Assembly: GCA_029851415.1 (NCBI GenBank)
Contig: CM056742.1
Span: 152,463,121 to 152,527,120, forward strand
Direction: 5' to 3'
DNA: 64,000 nucleotides
DNA from: Eretmocerus hayati
Taxonomy: Eukaryota > Arthropoda > Insecta > Hymenoptera > Aphelinidae
Shown here: positions 50,331-62,271 of the stretch, in pieces
Position numbering within the stretch: position 1 is the stretch's first letter
Layout: the number at the start of each line of letters is the position of its first letter
The notes under the pieces: model-generated
Told to the model about the DNA's origin: nothing
Databases searched by the model: none
Seen by the model: only the letters and a program-made list of their open reading frames with translations
Program-made: the position numbers and the translations under genes

Positions 50331-53300
50331 CGTATGAGTAGTCCTCACCAAACTGACCTACAGGAAAGGATCATGTCTCGGACTTTTTTCTTAGCTTTCC
50401 CATTCGATTCTATGGTGCAAAATATAAACTTTTCACCACTCGCGGGGCGCCATAAAGATTTTCCAGGTATCTGAAATGCGTTTGATTCATCCTATTCAAT
50501 TATCTCCATCAAAAAGTTTTCGGTCTTTTTCCAGTAAAACGTATGATTCTCAAATCTCATTAGAGATACAAGAATGAGGTTCGCGGCATTCGAAATGTCT
50601 CAATAAAACCTATCGAAATCGGTCTTGTAGAGCTGATTTTGAGTTTATCGGTGGTTTAATCGAGTAAAAGAGTTGAATATATCGAACTTTCAAACAGTCA
50701 TTCCTTTCATCTCCTGAGAATTTAATATTTGATCCAGAGTTTTGTGTCTTATCCGACAAAATGGTTCCGAACATTCTCCTTTGCGTCCTGAGGCTTATTT
50801 TTGCTATTCTTCGCAAACCTATTTTCCGAGTGATTAGAAATCATGTATTTCTTGCGCATGCGCAGGAATTTAGATTCCTGACACCAATTCCATTGAAAAC
50901 CCAAGAAAATTTCCTTCAAAAGTCATGTTACAATCAACTTCGGGTTCGAAATAACCAGTCAGAAAAAGTCATAGGTTCAGAGCTTTTTATGGGGCTGTAA
51001 CATTATTAATGGGCTGGAACAGCAGTGGTTTCAGTCATCTTGGAGTTTCCTACTCTTTTAAAATTCAGGATTGAGTTTGAAGAGAGATGCTTGATAAGTC
51101 CCATGATTCCTATATCATTCTGAGTCATCATTCTGAGCATAAGATTCTCAATCTCGTACGACCAGGCAGCAAAGAATCATGATATAGGTCACGAACTAGT
51201 TCACCCGAAAAGATGAATTGCTCGTCCCCAAGGAGATTATTTCGACGCATCGAGGATCGATCACACTCGTGCACTCTCCGAAAATCAAACATCTCTCACA
51301 TCTGTAATATTAGATTATACCATTGGGGGGAATACGTTTGTCCAGTTCAGCAACGAGTTTCTCTGCTTTTCATCCAATTCAAAGCATTTTTCAATCAACG
51401 ATATAAATACTGTATCAATGCACGTCCACCCACTCTGCTATATCATCAAAGATCGTGCAAGTTTCCGCGGGGTGGCTTTATTGCGCCCATAAATCCGTCG
51501 ATCTCATTAAAATTGGAAAATTCCCAACGGTCGTGACAAAGGAACACTCGGACTATCTCAAGCTTGCTACCACTCGCATTAGGGGAATTGTTTTGTCATT
51601 TCACAAGTTGCTCGGACATCAGATGAACACAGGAGACACAGAGACATTCAATACTGGTCTATATACACACAACAAGTAGTCCGTATGTGTACACAAGCGT
51701 TGATTCTGTGCCGTACATAGCACCGCAAAGCACGTGAACCCCGTTTCAGAACAGAATTTATCTCTCAGTAACTGTATATACTTGGAGTGTCCAGAGGTTG
51801 ATTGTAGGAGGCTGAGTAGAACTGCTTTGATTTGCAAACTTGTGTCCACACTTTGGTTGCAATTCTCGCACATGCACTATTCGACTTTGAGTAAAGTAAA
51901 GATACACAGTTGCAGAATACAAGGGGAATATGTACACGTATGACACGCCGCAGTATATATAGAGAATTGCGAGCTGATTCGTAGGAAGTTTAAGGAGTGT
52001 GGCAGTTAAATAGAGAATAGTATAGAGAGGGCGATATATCCCCAAGGGATGAACTGATGTCGTACCCTGTATATCCGGAACGATTCGTGCCCTTCTCTTT
52101 GATTTATGTCCTTATAAATGACGTCACTTGCCCACTCCTCCACGCGCAAATATCCTTTTGCGTTCATATGATATACCTCATGTATGTCCATATAGATATA
52201 TTTGAGATGCGAGGCTTTCTCTGTGCGCGACCCTTACCCTGCAATGTTTATACAAAGGATTCGTCGTCATGTTATCCGGCATCTAGCGTATATAAATGAC
52301 CAAAATCGGGACTTATTGCGTTTGTCATCGAGACCAGCAGAAAATATTTTACGGCATGATTTACCGAGTGCGTATACGCGAGCCGGGTCGAAGTGCCGGT
52401 CGTTGTCGTTGTCTTGTTCGGCGACTGTCACAATGTCATTCGTGTGATAATTTACACGACGAGAGCATTAATTTGAAATAGATAAGTAAGAGATACTCTG
52501 TGTTTTACTTCATGATCTTGTGTGCACGATGTCCTTGTCATAAACATGATTAGTTTCTCCGGATAATTTGTAAGGAAAATGGTATTTTTACACTGCGTGA
52601 GTCAATTTCGTGGGATGAAGGTAATGTAACGTGCTGATGCGTGGTGAAGCCCATATCCAAGAATATATCACAGGCAATACTTTCTGTTCGACATTTTATT
52701 CTTTTGATATCAGAATTGCAATCTCTTACAATATCAAAAGGAAATTCAACCAACGATGCTTGGTAAGAGGAGTATTATTGAATGATACACTGGAATAAAA
52801 GCTGCAGGTAGCTGGTGATAACTCCAACAGTCTGATTGTATCTTTTCTCAGACGCTTTCCTGGTTCAATTGATCACCGAGAGCGTCATTATTATACCACA
52901 ACATGTTAAAAAACATAATTCTGAATGTCATTTGAATGACGGTCGAGAAACGCCACCAAAATCATCAATTTGAAAGACTGACAAAAATATAGAAAAGCGC
53001 AGATTATTTTTCGTCATCGAACTGGTTCTTACCCTTGGAAAGTTTTTGATATGAGATAACAAAATGGACTGCTATTTTGGACCCAACATCAAAAAATACA
53101 ATAGAAATTTATATTCTCCATTGATGGGGCGTTGAGACACCAAAATGTTGCTGTTCACTGATACCAACGATGGATTCAATTGAGAATGTGTTTAGACTTG
53201 GAGCGATGATATTTGGGGAATTATTATCTCAGAAATATTGATGAATACTGAATTTTAGGCTCGCTTCAAAATTGGACTGAAAGTGGAGTTTTTTCTCCTC

Positions 53301-54655
53301 AGAATCCAATTTAAATTTGGGAATCGGTGAGTTGACAAAATCAAAGAATTGACGGATAATAAAATGAACCCTACATACCAAACAAATGCATTTTACCTCG
53401 TGGTCAACCTCGACCAAACTTGTCAAATAGATATTACCATCGTGAAGTATATCGATGGGCTCCAAAGAGCAACCATGAGAAGATTTTGAGATATTCATCA
53501 GGATAAGTATGAGAATATTCTATGATACACTAATAAAGTTCATTCGTCTATCTTATTTGCCATATCGATGCAACGATTACCCTACTAGCTAGCTCACAAA
53601 TTACTTGTAAATTCTCATGAAAACTCGCTACTTGGAAAATCCTCAGATGATTAATTCTGAAGTGAGTTAGTTTCGTTGATTGATAGAGTGTTATCATATA
53701 ATTCTAGATAGCTAGACTCCTATCTAATCACGCGGACTTCATATGTTTTCGCTTTCCAAAGAAAACTTATGATATTTTTATAAATCTGTACAAAGAACGT
53801 CACAAAGTAGCCTGATGAAATGAAAATTTCAATAAGTTTTTGATGACTTCATAGTCTCAATCATGCCGAGCTAGATTTAATATGGCGATTTTTCCCGACC
53901 TTTCAAATATCTCTAGTCGAAACGTCGGCAAAAATTCTCACCATAAACAAAAATTTTACACTCACCTTTGAGCAAACAAAATTGCTTGGAATTTTTAATA
54001 AATTGTTAAATTGCAATTACAGTCGTAATACATTCAGATTGAATCTATCGACCGAATGATCAATACTGCCACATTTCCGTAACAATGAATATATTCCACA
54101 ACTCACATTCCTGGTAGAAATTCATTTCAGTGTAACGAATTTACGGCTATGGAATAACTCATTCGTAGCCAATTCTCTGAAGATCGCCAATTTCATAAGC
54201 AATCATTGTGTTATATTGGAATAAATTTCTACTAGGGATCGAGATTATGAATATTAATCAAAGCCATTTGGCTAGCATAGACTCATTAAAATCCACGGGT
54301 ATCTAGAGACAAGATAGGAAGCTTTTGATTACTCCAAGAGTAAAGTGAGAACGTATCATTAATTTATGAAGCTCTGACCTGGCCAATGAGAGATACCCAG
54401 GAGAAATGTCGTCTCTAGTTTACATGCAACATCCTCGAAAGCGAGATGCAAGTGATTTCCCTTCAGATAACTCTAAGACAATTACAAAAATATGGCAATT
54501 TAAGAAAAATGAATAAGGTAATTATCTTCAAGTTTTGTCCACCATGAGCAAATACGATTATTATCGCAAAAACGTACGAGTTTTGATCCGAAAAACTGAG
54601 AAGTTGAAAATTGATGACCCGCGTGGGTCTGCAACGACTCTTCCCATTCGTTCAT
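50331..54655. other. About 4.3 kb without recognised gene
   Basis: Frames are at most about 107 codons and unassigned. No RNA or array was seen. Confidence 0.4.
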
Positions 54656-54663
54656 GTATATGT

Positions 54664-54785
54664 TACGGGCAATGCCCAAAAGAGGTGGGCATTGTCGACA
54701 ATGCCCGGGTATTGTCGACAATGACCAATATGGCTTTGGAGAATCGGGCATTGTCGACAATGCCCAGGGGGTTTCGGGCACCATG
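54664..54785. repeat. Cluster of 20-bp GTCGAC palindromes
   Basis: GGGCATTGTCGACAATGCCC, a perfect 20-bp palindrome, lies at 54687-54706 and again at 54746-54765. A variant (GGGTATTGTCGACAATGACC) abuts the first at 54707-54726. GGGCAATGCCC at 54667 and GGGCACC at the right edge bracket the cluster, so it may be a small palindromic MITE. Confidence 0.85.
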
Positions 54786-54789
54786 AAAC

Positions 54790-55403
54790 GGCTCAGATTA
54801 AGCTTAGAAACCGGAAATTAGCTATCGAGTCTAACTAAATATTTATCCTGCGAACCACGAATGCTGAAAAATTGGATTAATCCCGATTGCTGCAATGATC
54901 TTTCAAGATTGGGTGTGAACGGAAATCAATTGCTTGACATAAGAGCATGTCTTTGAAGCTTATAAATACAGAAGGAGTTTGAAAAATGTGTAATACATTT
55001 TTGATAATTATTATCACTCATAAATACAGTAAAAAACACATTTCAAGTACATCAGATTCTATCACAGTAGAGTGAATTGATAAAATTGTGATAACTTAGT
55101 AAAGTGAATTGCTTGGACTATTACGATTCGGTATCGACGCGCGACTACACTTCAAGGCGAACAGTGGACCGCGCGAGTTCTGCAAGCGTGTACATTGTGA
55201 AAATTTAATGCGATCAGCCGGCCCAATGGAAATTTTAACCATGTGGTTGAAAATTCAACCATCTGTATGAAATACCAGGTTGGATTTTCAATCAAAAGGT
55301 TGAAGTTTTCAGTTAATCAGCTAGTTAAATTTTTCAACAATTGTTTGAAATTTCCTCGGAAAGATCGTCCACAGTTTACTTAGTACGCCCCGTGAAAAAA
55401 TGT
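54790..55403. other. Spacer with weak CAACCA/TGGTTG inverted words
   Basis: Near 55240-55330 the words AACCATGTGGTTGAAAATTC and AACCAT recur in both orientations, loosely like the element at 63295. Otherwise nothing was recognised. Confidence 0.4.
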
Positions 55404-55528
55404 TTGGTGCATGATCATGCATGACGGCATACCGCTACTAGTGCACGATCATGCATGACCGCGTACAGAAAATGGTGGTATGTAGTCATGCATGTATCAT
55501 GCATGAATTATGCATGACCATGCACCAT
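55404..55528. repeat. Palindromic cluster with five ATGCAT cores
   Basis: TGGTGCATGATCATGCATGA at the left edge is mirrored by the ATGCATGACCATGCACCA sequence at the right edge. Five ATGCAT words, mostly in TCATGCATGA context, lie within 125 bp. This looks like a small foldback repeat. Confidence 0.75.
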
Positions 55529-55890
55529 ACAATGTTGCACTTCATTTGGGATTAGGTACTAATTTTGGTGTATGGAAAAAGCTCACGATTTGGAAATTTG
55601 GAGTGTGACAGAGAAAAATCTACCATTTTGCGTTTTTTTCGCTATTTGGTTCCAATACTACGAATCACTCAAAAACTCTGATGATTAACATGGCTTCGCC
55701 ATTTGAAGGCTCAAATGATGTCAAAAAATTGACCGGTATTTCAGAAAGATAATTCATTTCCCTCACGGTGGTCTTGAACTACGTTCATATTCGGTCGACA
55801 TACCAAGACCTAAAATTCCTGTGCAATGTGTTTCTCTGTACTTAGATGATCATTTCTTGACTGGGCCGTTACGAAGAAATTAAAAGAAGG
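55529..55890. other. Spacer before the 167-bp satellite
   Basis: AT-rich sequence. Parts may be degenerate satellite units, but the match is too weak to call. Confidence 0.35.
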
Positions 55891-56378
55891 GTGGTTTTTT
55901 GGTGTTTTCCTGTCGTAAATCCTCTATAACTCGGAAGAGACAGATGTCATCGAAAAATATGCGGAGTATAAATTTGTAGATTTTCAAAATATCTACAAAA
56001 AATGTTCCCATAGTTTTCCTCGTAGAACGTATCCTGTTGGAGATATTTGAAGAGTTATGGGATCGAAACCGTGAAAAATATGGATCTCGGACGGAAAATT
56101 CTTGGTTGCGGAAACAGGGAGACTCATATAAGAAAATGTGTTGAGACCTTTTTGTTCATCTTTCAAAGATCTATGACTCGTTGCTCCACACATTTTCGGA
56201 TAAATTGTATCCTCCATGAGTTGTGGGGTCGAAACCGTGAAAATCATGGGTCTTGGGCGGGAATCCCCCAATTACAAAAACAGGTGGCCGTAACCGAGAA
56301 CATGTGTAGAGACCTTTTCTGTTCATCTTTCAAAAATCCACCTAAACTTGCTCTACGCATTTTTCGATGAAACGTAGT
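55891..56378. repeat. 167-bp satellite, left remnant
   Basis: The landmark GATCGAAACCGTGAAAA recurs at 56061 and (as GGTCGAAACCGTGAAAA) at 56227, a spacing of 166 bp. A more degenerate unit precedes it. Each unit also carries TTGGGCGG or TCGGACGG, a GAAACAGG-like word and GAGACCTTTT. The array is interrupted at 56378 by the LTR element. Confidence 0.8.
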
Positions 56379-56965
56379 TGTTCGCGATTAACAATCGCTC
56401 CAAGGTTTTAAAGTATTAAAGTCGACTCATGCACTTTTTGATGCTTTTGCGTCCCTCCAAAGTAGCGGATGACGATTGCCGTGAATGTAGCTAGAGTTTC
56501 ATTTTTACAGCACACACATGAAAATTTCGGTCTCACGCTTGGCTATCCTAGAAGTACGACTATAGTAAATGCCACTAAGTGCTGCGTACAAGGGCATCGG
56601 CGGATCGCTCTTTCGAGAGTCGACACATCTGTTCTCGATTTTCTGTCAACGGAAATCTCTAGGCTCATAAAATCATGAGTTAATTACATTTCCCTCACCT
56701 ACGAGCATCCTGCCTTTGCATATGTATGTATGTGAGTGTGTGGGTACAAGTGTTAGTGGGTCCTCATCCTGTGGATGAGAGCCCAACCAAATCAGTTAGC
56801 CGCCAGAGCTCAAACGATACGCATGTCGCGTCTAAACCACGATGTATTTCCTTCTTTGTATTTGGAGAAATAAAGTCTTATGTACGAGATAAAGCGAGTT
56901 CAAATTGCACGACATTCCACTCTCCAACGTCGAAGGTGCATACGTGATTAGCAAAATTTCGTACA
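56379..56965 (+). repeat. 5' LTR
   Basis: It starts TGTTCGCGATTAACAATCGC and ends with TTTCGTACA. TGTTCGCGATT/AACAATCGC near the 5' end is itself a short inverted repeat. An AATAAA polyadenylation-type signal lies at 56869-56874. Length equals that of the 3' LTR. Confidence 0.96.
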
Positions 56966-56970
56966 TAAAA

Positions 56971-56988
56971 TGGTCCTTCGAGCCGGAT
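56971..56988 (+). promoter_or_regulatory. Primer-binding site, tRNA-Tyr type
   Basis: TGGTCCTTCGAGCCGGAT, five bases downstream of the 5' LTR, is complementary to the 3' end of an animal tRNA-Tyr including CCA (ATCCGGCTCGAAGGACCA, from general knowledge of that tRNA). It would prime minus-strand DNA synthesis. Confidence 0.85.
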
Positions 56989-57735
56989 ATTCCGGTATCA
57001 TCAACATCGTATCAGCCTACACCATCATTAATGTACAGTCCACAACATTCAAGAAAAGTCGAAAGTTCATGGTGATAATCATGTGTGAAGTGAAGTGGCA
57101 TACAGTGAATTTATCGTATGCTCGCGTTCATCGAATAGTGCACGCAGTGTCTTTGTGCGATGGCGCACGGTACATCTCCACGCACAGCAACGCACAAAGA
57201 GATTTTTAGACAGATCTCGAACATTCCAGAATCAATCCAATCAATTCAGGGACTCATTCATTCATTCGAAACCATAAGTACTGCATCAAGGTGTATCACA
57301 ATTGTTCGCTACATACGACTAATCATCATAACTACGAAACCTTTCTCTGTCACTCATAGTACGCAAATCACGCGCAAATGATCTTTTCACAAGCATGAAC
57401 ACGATTTACGATAGTGCATGAGGTTCTACAAGTTCACAATCACGTCATTCCACATCTTCTCATTCCAGCATCAAACGGAACGATTCTAACTCGAAATCGA
57501 TTGTTTCCATTTTTCGTGTGCAGCGTCACTGTGCTATGTACAAGGTGATCTTCGATTGGTTCCCAAACTCATGACACAAAGCACACCCAAAAACGAATTA
57601 CTGAACATTTATAAGATTCAACACTCGAAACATCGAATCCGAAAATTTCTACATCTATGCTACGCTTTGTCCACAGTGTTAATTCTCACGATTCATCAAA
57701 TCTACTCATTGAAGGTTTCAACGTTAATTCGCCCA
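56989..57735. other. BEL element leader / unassigned interior
   Basis: Several short frames are present, but none resembles a gag or nucleocapsid protein. Confidence 0.5.
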
Positions 57736-57858
57736 ATCAATGTACAGGGTGTTTCAGTATTGATGCACCATGTGAATATACAAGGTGTTTCAGTATTGAT
57801 ACATCATATCAATATACAAGGTGTTTTGGTATTGATGCATCATATCAATATACAATGT
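57736..57858 (+). repeat. 36-bp tandem repeat inside the BEL element
   Basis: The word TATACAAGGTGTTTCAGTAT recurs every 36 bp (starts about 57741, 57777, 57813 and a partial copy at 57849). It lies in a 132-codon open frame (57556-57954), where it reads as a 12-residue repeat close to NIQGVSVLMHHI. The frame has no other recognisable feature, so coding is doubtful. Confidence 0.8.
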
Positions 57859-59354
57859 TTATCAAATCGACCAATAGATCATCGCACAAGCGAATTGAAC
57901 ATAACAATTCAGTCTCTAAAATCGGATAGTTCCAAATACAGGGCGTTCCTGTAGTGAGTCATTCCACTATCACATATCTTCTCTCAATTACATCGGTTCA
58001 TTGTACCGAGTGTCTGTGTCACTCACCAATGGTTAACTAGTCACCGAGTGACTATGTACATCATGTGAAATAGACTCATTACTATTTTTTGTTCCAAACG
58101 ACCACCTCTGAACTTGACTTACAAGATTCTCAGTCATGCGTCATTCATCAATGAAACCCGACAAATAATTGTCTAATGTCATGCATACACGATTCAACAG
58201 AAACTCGTTGGCAGTTTTTGGATCAGTCGAGAGAATTCAAAATTCATACGAATTCATCATCCATACGTAGTACTTATTATCAGGTACTATTCATGTAACC
58301 AATCTGATTATCATCAATTCCAAGGAACTCATATTCACAAGCTCAATTCATATCTGAACAATCTCTCATTCGCATATATCAGCAATTAATTCCTTGTAAT
58401 CTCAGAAGGTAGAATCTGTATATAAATTTTTTTGGACTACTCTAGGCAATATCAAGTTCATCTACAAAACATATCCGAGTCAAACACGAAACACAGCTGT
58501 ATTACTCATATGATGTATGCCTGGCCAGTGTATATCATATTTGTATGAGCGCCCTCAAATACCAGACATCCTGCGAAATTAACACGTCACATTAAGATTA
58601 TCCTTCACTTTAGAACGCAATAGACTCTCTCCCTAGAAATCAGAATACATAGGAAATTTCGGTAAAATCTTATTCGTTGCTGTAAACAATTCCTTGTACT
58701 ACTTATTCACGAGTCATGAGAATTTCCTTTCAAAGCATACATTCACCTCTCATCATTCAGTGATATGCTGCTAATCATTCAGAGTCTACAATTAACTTCA
58801 TCATTATTGCGAATAGCATCATAACTCAATCAACAGTTTGGTCAACTAAGCACATATTCTATCCATCCATGCATCTTTGAGCATGCAAAGCGTATGAGAG
58901 GATACCTACTCTCAAAATAACTTTTGAGCATCAACATGATTACGTCGCTTGCTTACCTTTAGCATCACATCCCTCATCCAGGCTGTCATATCAGACTTAT
59001 CATATGCGTACAAGGAAAGGTAGACGTTACGGTCCATGTTTCCCATGAATCATCAGTCAGCGCAATTCTGCCAGCCAAACATTGTCATGCAAACAAACTT
59101 GCTATACATTAGAACCCGAGCTCATCAGAGGAGTTCTCAAAGTCATCGTACAACATCGATCAGAAGGATCTGCGAGTTATTACTGATAACTGAAGTCAAC
59201 AAACGAATCAACCACATAATTTGACAAATTATCTGAATACCAGAGTGATCGAACCTCACCTCATACTGATTGTGATCATCTGATCGCTGCCAGTGCAGGT
59301 ACAAACTGCGGCGCATCAGAGAATGTAAGTACAACATGTAAACGCATCAGACAC
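57859..59354. other. BEL element interior without recognised domain
   Basis: About 1.5 kb where gag or polymerase would be expected shows neither open frames nor motif remnants that I can recognise. Confidence 0.5.
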
Positions 59355-60275
59355 TCACATCACAGTGAAATCGATCAAATTGCATTGAACTCAGTACCTC
59401 ATAGTACACAGTTTCATTCAACGTGTTTCACCTCACAGTGAACTTGATCAAATCGTAGTGAACTCAGTACCTCAGAGTACACAGTTTCATTCAACGTGTT
59501 TCACCTCACAGTGAAATCGATCGAATCGTAATGAATCCAGTACCTCATAGTACACAAATTCATTCAACGTCTCACCTCACAGTGAACTTGATCAAATAGT
59601 AGCGAATTCGGTACCTCATAGTACACAGTTTTATTCAACGTTTCACCTCACAGTGAACTTGATCAAATTGTAGTGGATTCAGTACCTCACAGTACACAGT
59701 TTCATTGAACGTTTCACTTCAAAGTAAATGTAAGGAGATCACAGCAGATTTTTCGAAATATTGTCACCTCATAGTGGATGACTAGTATGTCAGACGAATG
59801 AACATCACCTCATAGTGATTGTTCCCAAATACTAAGTTCCATATCATATTGGTCACTTCAGAATCTTCAGTTCAAAATAACAAATTTCACCTCATAGTGA
59901 ACTACTGTCACCTCATAGTGACCGTCACACCATTGTGGATATTTACCCTATAGGTGGATATCAACACGGAGTTTTTACGCCCACATTGAGTGTTTCAACA
60001 AAAATTGCATACATGACATTCCATACGACCAAGCCGAGTACTTCGTTAACGAAAGCAGCAACAACCAAAATATAAGTGATTGTTCAGATTGTTCACGCGT
60101 CATCAAATACCAATAACAAATGCAGTGGTCATCGAACTTGAACGTGATTCTTGCGAGCCACACTCTACCACCACATGGTGCGTGGAATCATCTTTTGCAA
60201 ACATCATCGCCTACAGCAAATCAGAACATTTTGGAGGATACAATGTACATCAACATGCGCCACCTCATAGTGAAC
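59355..60275 (+). repeat. 71-73-bp tandem repeat and dispersed CACCTCATAGTG motif
   Basis: Five units of 71-73 bp (CAGTGA landmarks at 59363, 59436, 59509, 59580 and 59651) share CACCTCACAGTGAA, GATCAAAT, AGTACCTCATAGTACACA and TTTCATTCAACGT. Downstream the single motif CACCTCATAGTG reappears at 59765, 59806, 59888, 59909 and 60261 without the rest of the unit. This occupies part of the LTR element interior. Confidence 0.85.
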
Positions 60276-60539
60276 AAATCATCTCAGAACAAGAGCCACG
60301 TGCTTCAACGACAATTTGAACATACATCAAACTGTGAGCATTCTCTCTGAATCGCCTATCTAGATTCTCTCGAACTTAATTGATCATCTTATTCGAAAAT
60401 TGAATCTTTCGCTATTCTGAACGGGAATTTGCTTCCACTTCGAAATGAAACATCCACGACTCAAATCGCTTATCTCTCATTATGTCGCAACTGGAAAACA
60501 TTCTATGATCAACTCACTTCCATGGAACCCATCAACTTT

Positions 60540-60850
60540 ACTCGCAAGTGCATACAAACAGATGGTAAACGTATCGAATTACGTGGTTTTTGGGACGCTA
60601 GAGGAATAGGCTATTTCACTTGTTTTTTCTTTTCTTTTCACGTTCGAGTAAAAACTGTAAGAAGTGTAGGTATCAAAGTGCACCCTGCCGTTCAAAATCA
60701 AGCACAACTTCTCTCAAAACCAGGTCAATACCTCGTTTAGAGTTATGTGCAATGAAGTTACTGGCTGATTACTACACTCAAATCATAAAATCCTTCACTT
60801 TATGAATCAGTCATATGGATTCTTGGTTCGACTTAACAATAGTTTGCAAC
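60540..60850 (+). pseudogene. BEL/Pao RNase H remnant
   Basis: Around 60570-60620 the frame reads IELRGFWDARGIGYF, standing where IELHGFCDAS is usual at the start of BEL/Pao RNase H. After a shift, SIPRLELCAMKLLA (about 60727-60768) matches the conserved RLELCAA helix. A stop ends this frame at about 60803, and a weak echo of the WTDS strand follows near 60810-60840. At least one frameshift and several stops separate the pieces, so no functional enzyme is encoded. Confidence 0.8.
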
Positions 60851-61079
60851 TAGTCATGAAAATAGCCTCATTGGTTTGACTCATTTGTAGCCAATCAAGT
60901 CACCAAGATGTAGTTTAAAACTCACGTTAACTTTAAACCATGTAAAATCAAAGGATAATCCAGCAAACAAGCTATCAACAATGCTTCCGCAATCCTTTCA
61001 TGATTTAGTCTAGTATCACAGTCCAGAAGGTTTCATTTTGAACAACACCGAGTAGCCCGTATCTTATCATATCAACAAA

Positions 61080-62180
61080 AGTATCCCTCATATGGATGAA
61101 TTATCAGAGATACTGAAAACTTGATGTATGGTCACCAAGGTGGGGCAAGAACACTTGCTCTAAATCACAGGGCACGTCTCTTCATTCATAAAACTCAAAA
61201 TCCAAAAACTCGATCATCGGTTACAGGGTCGGTAACTTGCCTAGGACTCGAATCAGGCAAGCTAGTTTGTTCAATCATACTGATGTAGATTATCGTCGCC
61301 CTTTTTTTCGTTAGAGATTAGGAGCTTCATCACGTGAAATTCATCAAATGTTACATCACAATGTTTACATACACGGTGACATAAGCAATTCACATTGAGG
61401 TCGTGGGAGATCTCAGCAACAAAGCATTCTTAGATGCTCTCAGGCTGCTCGTCGCCAGGAGGGGCATCCCTCAAACTATACATTCCGACAGCGGGCGCGA
61501 AGAATCAGTTGAAAGAACTCATTAAATTATTGAACTCCAGGGAGTTGAAGAACGAACTCGAAACCTTCACAACCAATTAAAATATCGATTGGAAATTCAT
61601 TCCTCCATATGTCCCGAACTTCGGCAGTTTGTGGGAAGCAAACGTGAAACAATTCGAATATTATCCAAGACGCGTCGTAAGGAACGGAAACTTAACATGC
61701 GATGAATTCTCTACATTTGCTCATGAAGTGGAAGCAATTCTTAACTTCGGTCCTTTGACTCAGATTTCTAATGGCATTAATGATTTCTTGGCTCTCACTC
61801 CGGGTCATTTTCTTATTGGTGATTCTTTGAGACGTTTGCCCGAACCTGATTACAAAATGGTTCCCGACAATCACTTGAGTCCATGGGAACTGCTTACCAA
61901 ATGAAAACAAGAATTCTGGGGGCGCTTGCACAAGGAATACCTGAATAGCCTCAACATTCGGCACAGGAAGAATAACAACAATCGGATGAACTTGGAGATT
62001 GGCCAATTGGTTTTGATGAAGGAAAATCACGTCCCGTCTATGCAATGGCAACTTGGTTGAATATATCAGACCATACCTGGCCCCGATGGTGTAGTGAGAA
62101 CAGTGGTCATTCGCACAAGTGATGGGTTGAAACAGCACGCAGCTACGAAGCTCGCGATACTACCCATAGAAAGACTCTAA
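61080..62180 (+). pseudogene. BEL/Pao integrase remnant
   Basis: From 61394 the frame gives IEVVGDLSNKAFLDALR, LLVARRGIPQTIHSDSG (the second catalytic D of DDE lies in SDSG). A break follows, then FGSLWEANVK carrying the catalytic E. The open segment 61629-61904 continues with LTPGHFLIGD and ends in a stop inside what is normally a continuous protein. The C-terminal part (IGQLVLMKENHVPSMQW, GPDGVVRTVVIRTSDG) matches the BEL/Pao post-core domain, with a stop after MQWQLG. The first catalytic D region and the zinc-binding end (61080-61260) are poorly preserved. It is non-functional as it stands. Confidence 0.88.
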
Positions 62181-62257
62181 GATCATATCATGAACATTTA
62201 TATTTATCTGATTAGTATGAAGTCCGATTGACGAATATCTTATGTGCCTTCCCAATT

Positions 62258-62271
62258 AGGCGGGGGCAGGA
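62258..62271 (+). promoter_or_regulatory. Polypurine tract
   Basis: AGGCGGGGGCAGGA directly precedes the TG of the 3' LTR. It would prime plus-strand DNA synthesis. One or two pyrimidines interrupt it. Confidence 0.8.

Noticed and set aside
53805..53830. CTGATGA followed by GAAAA, considered as another hammerhead core
   Set aside because: There is no stem II between the two words.
57160..57381. Short frames near the BEL 5' end considered as gag
   Set aside because: No nucleocapsid zinc knuckle or gag-like composition, and stops are frequent.
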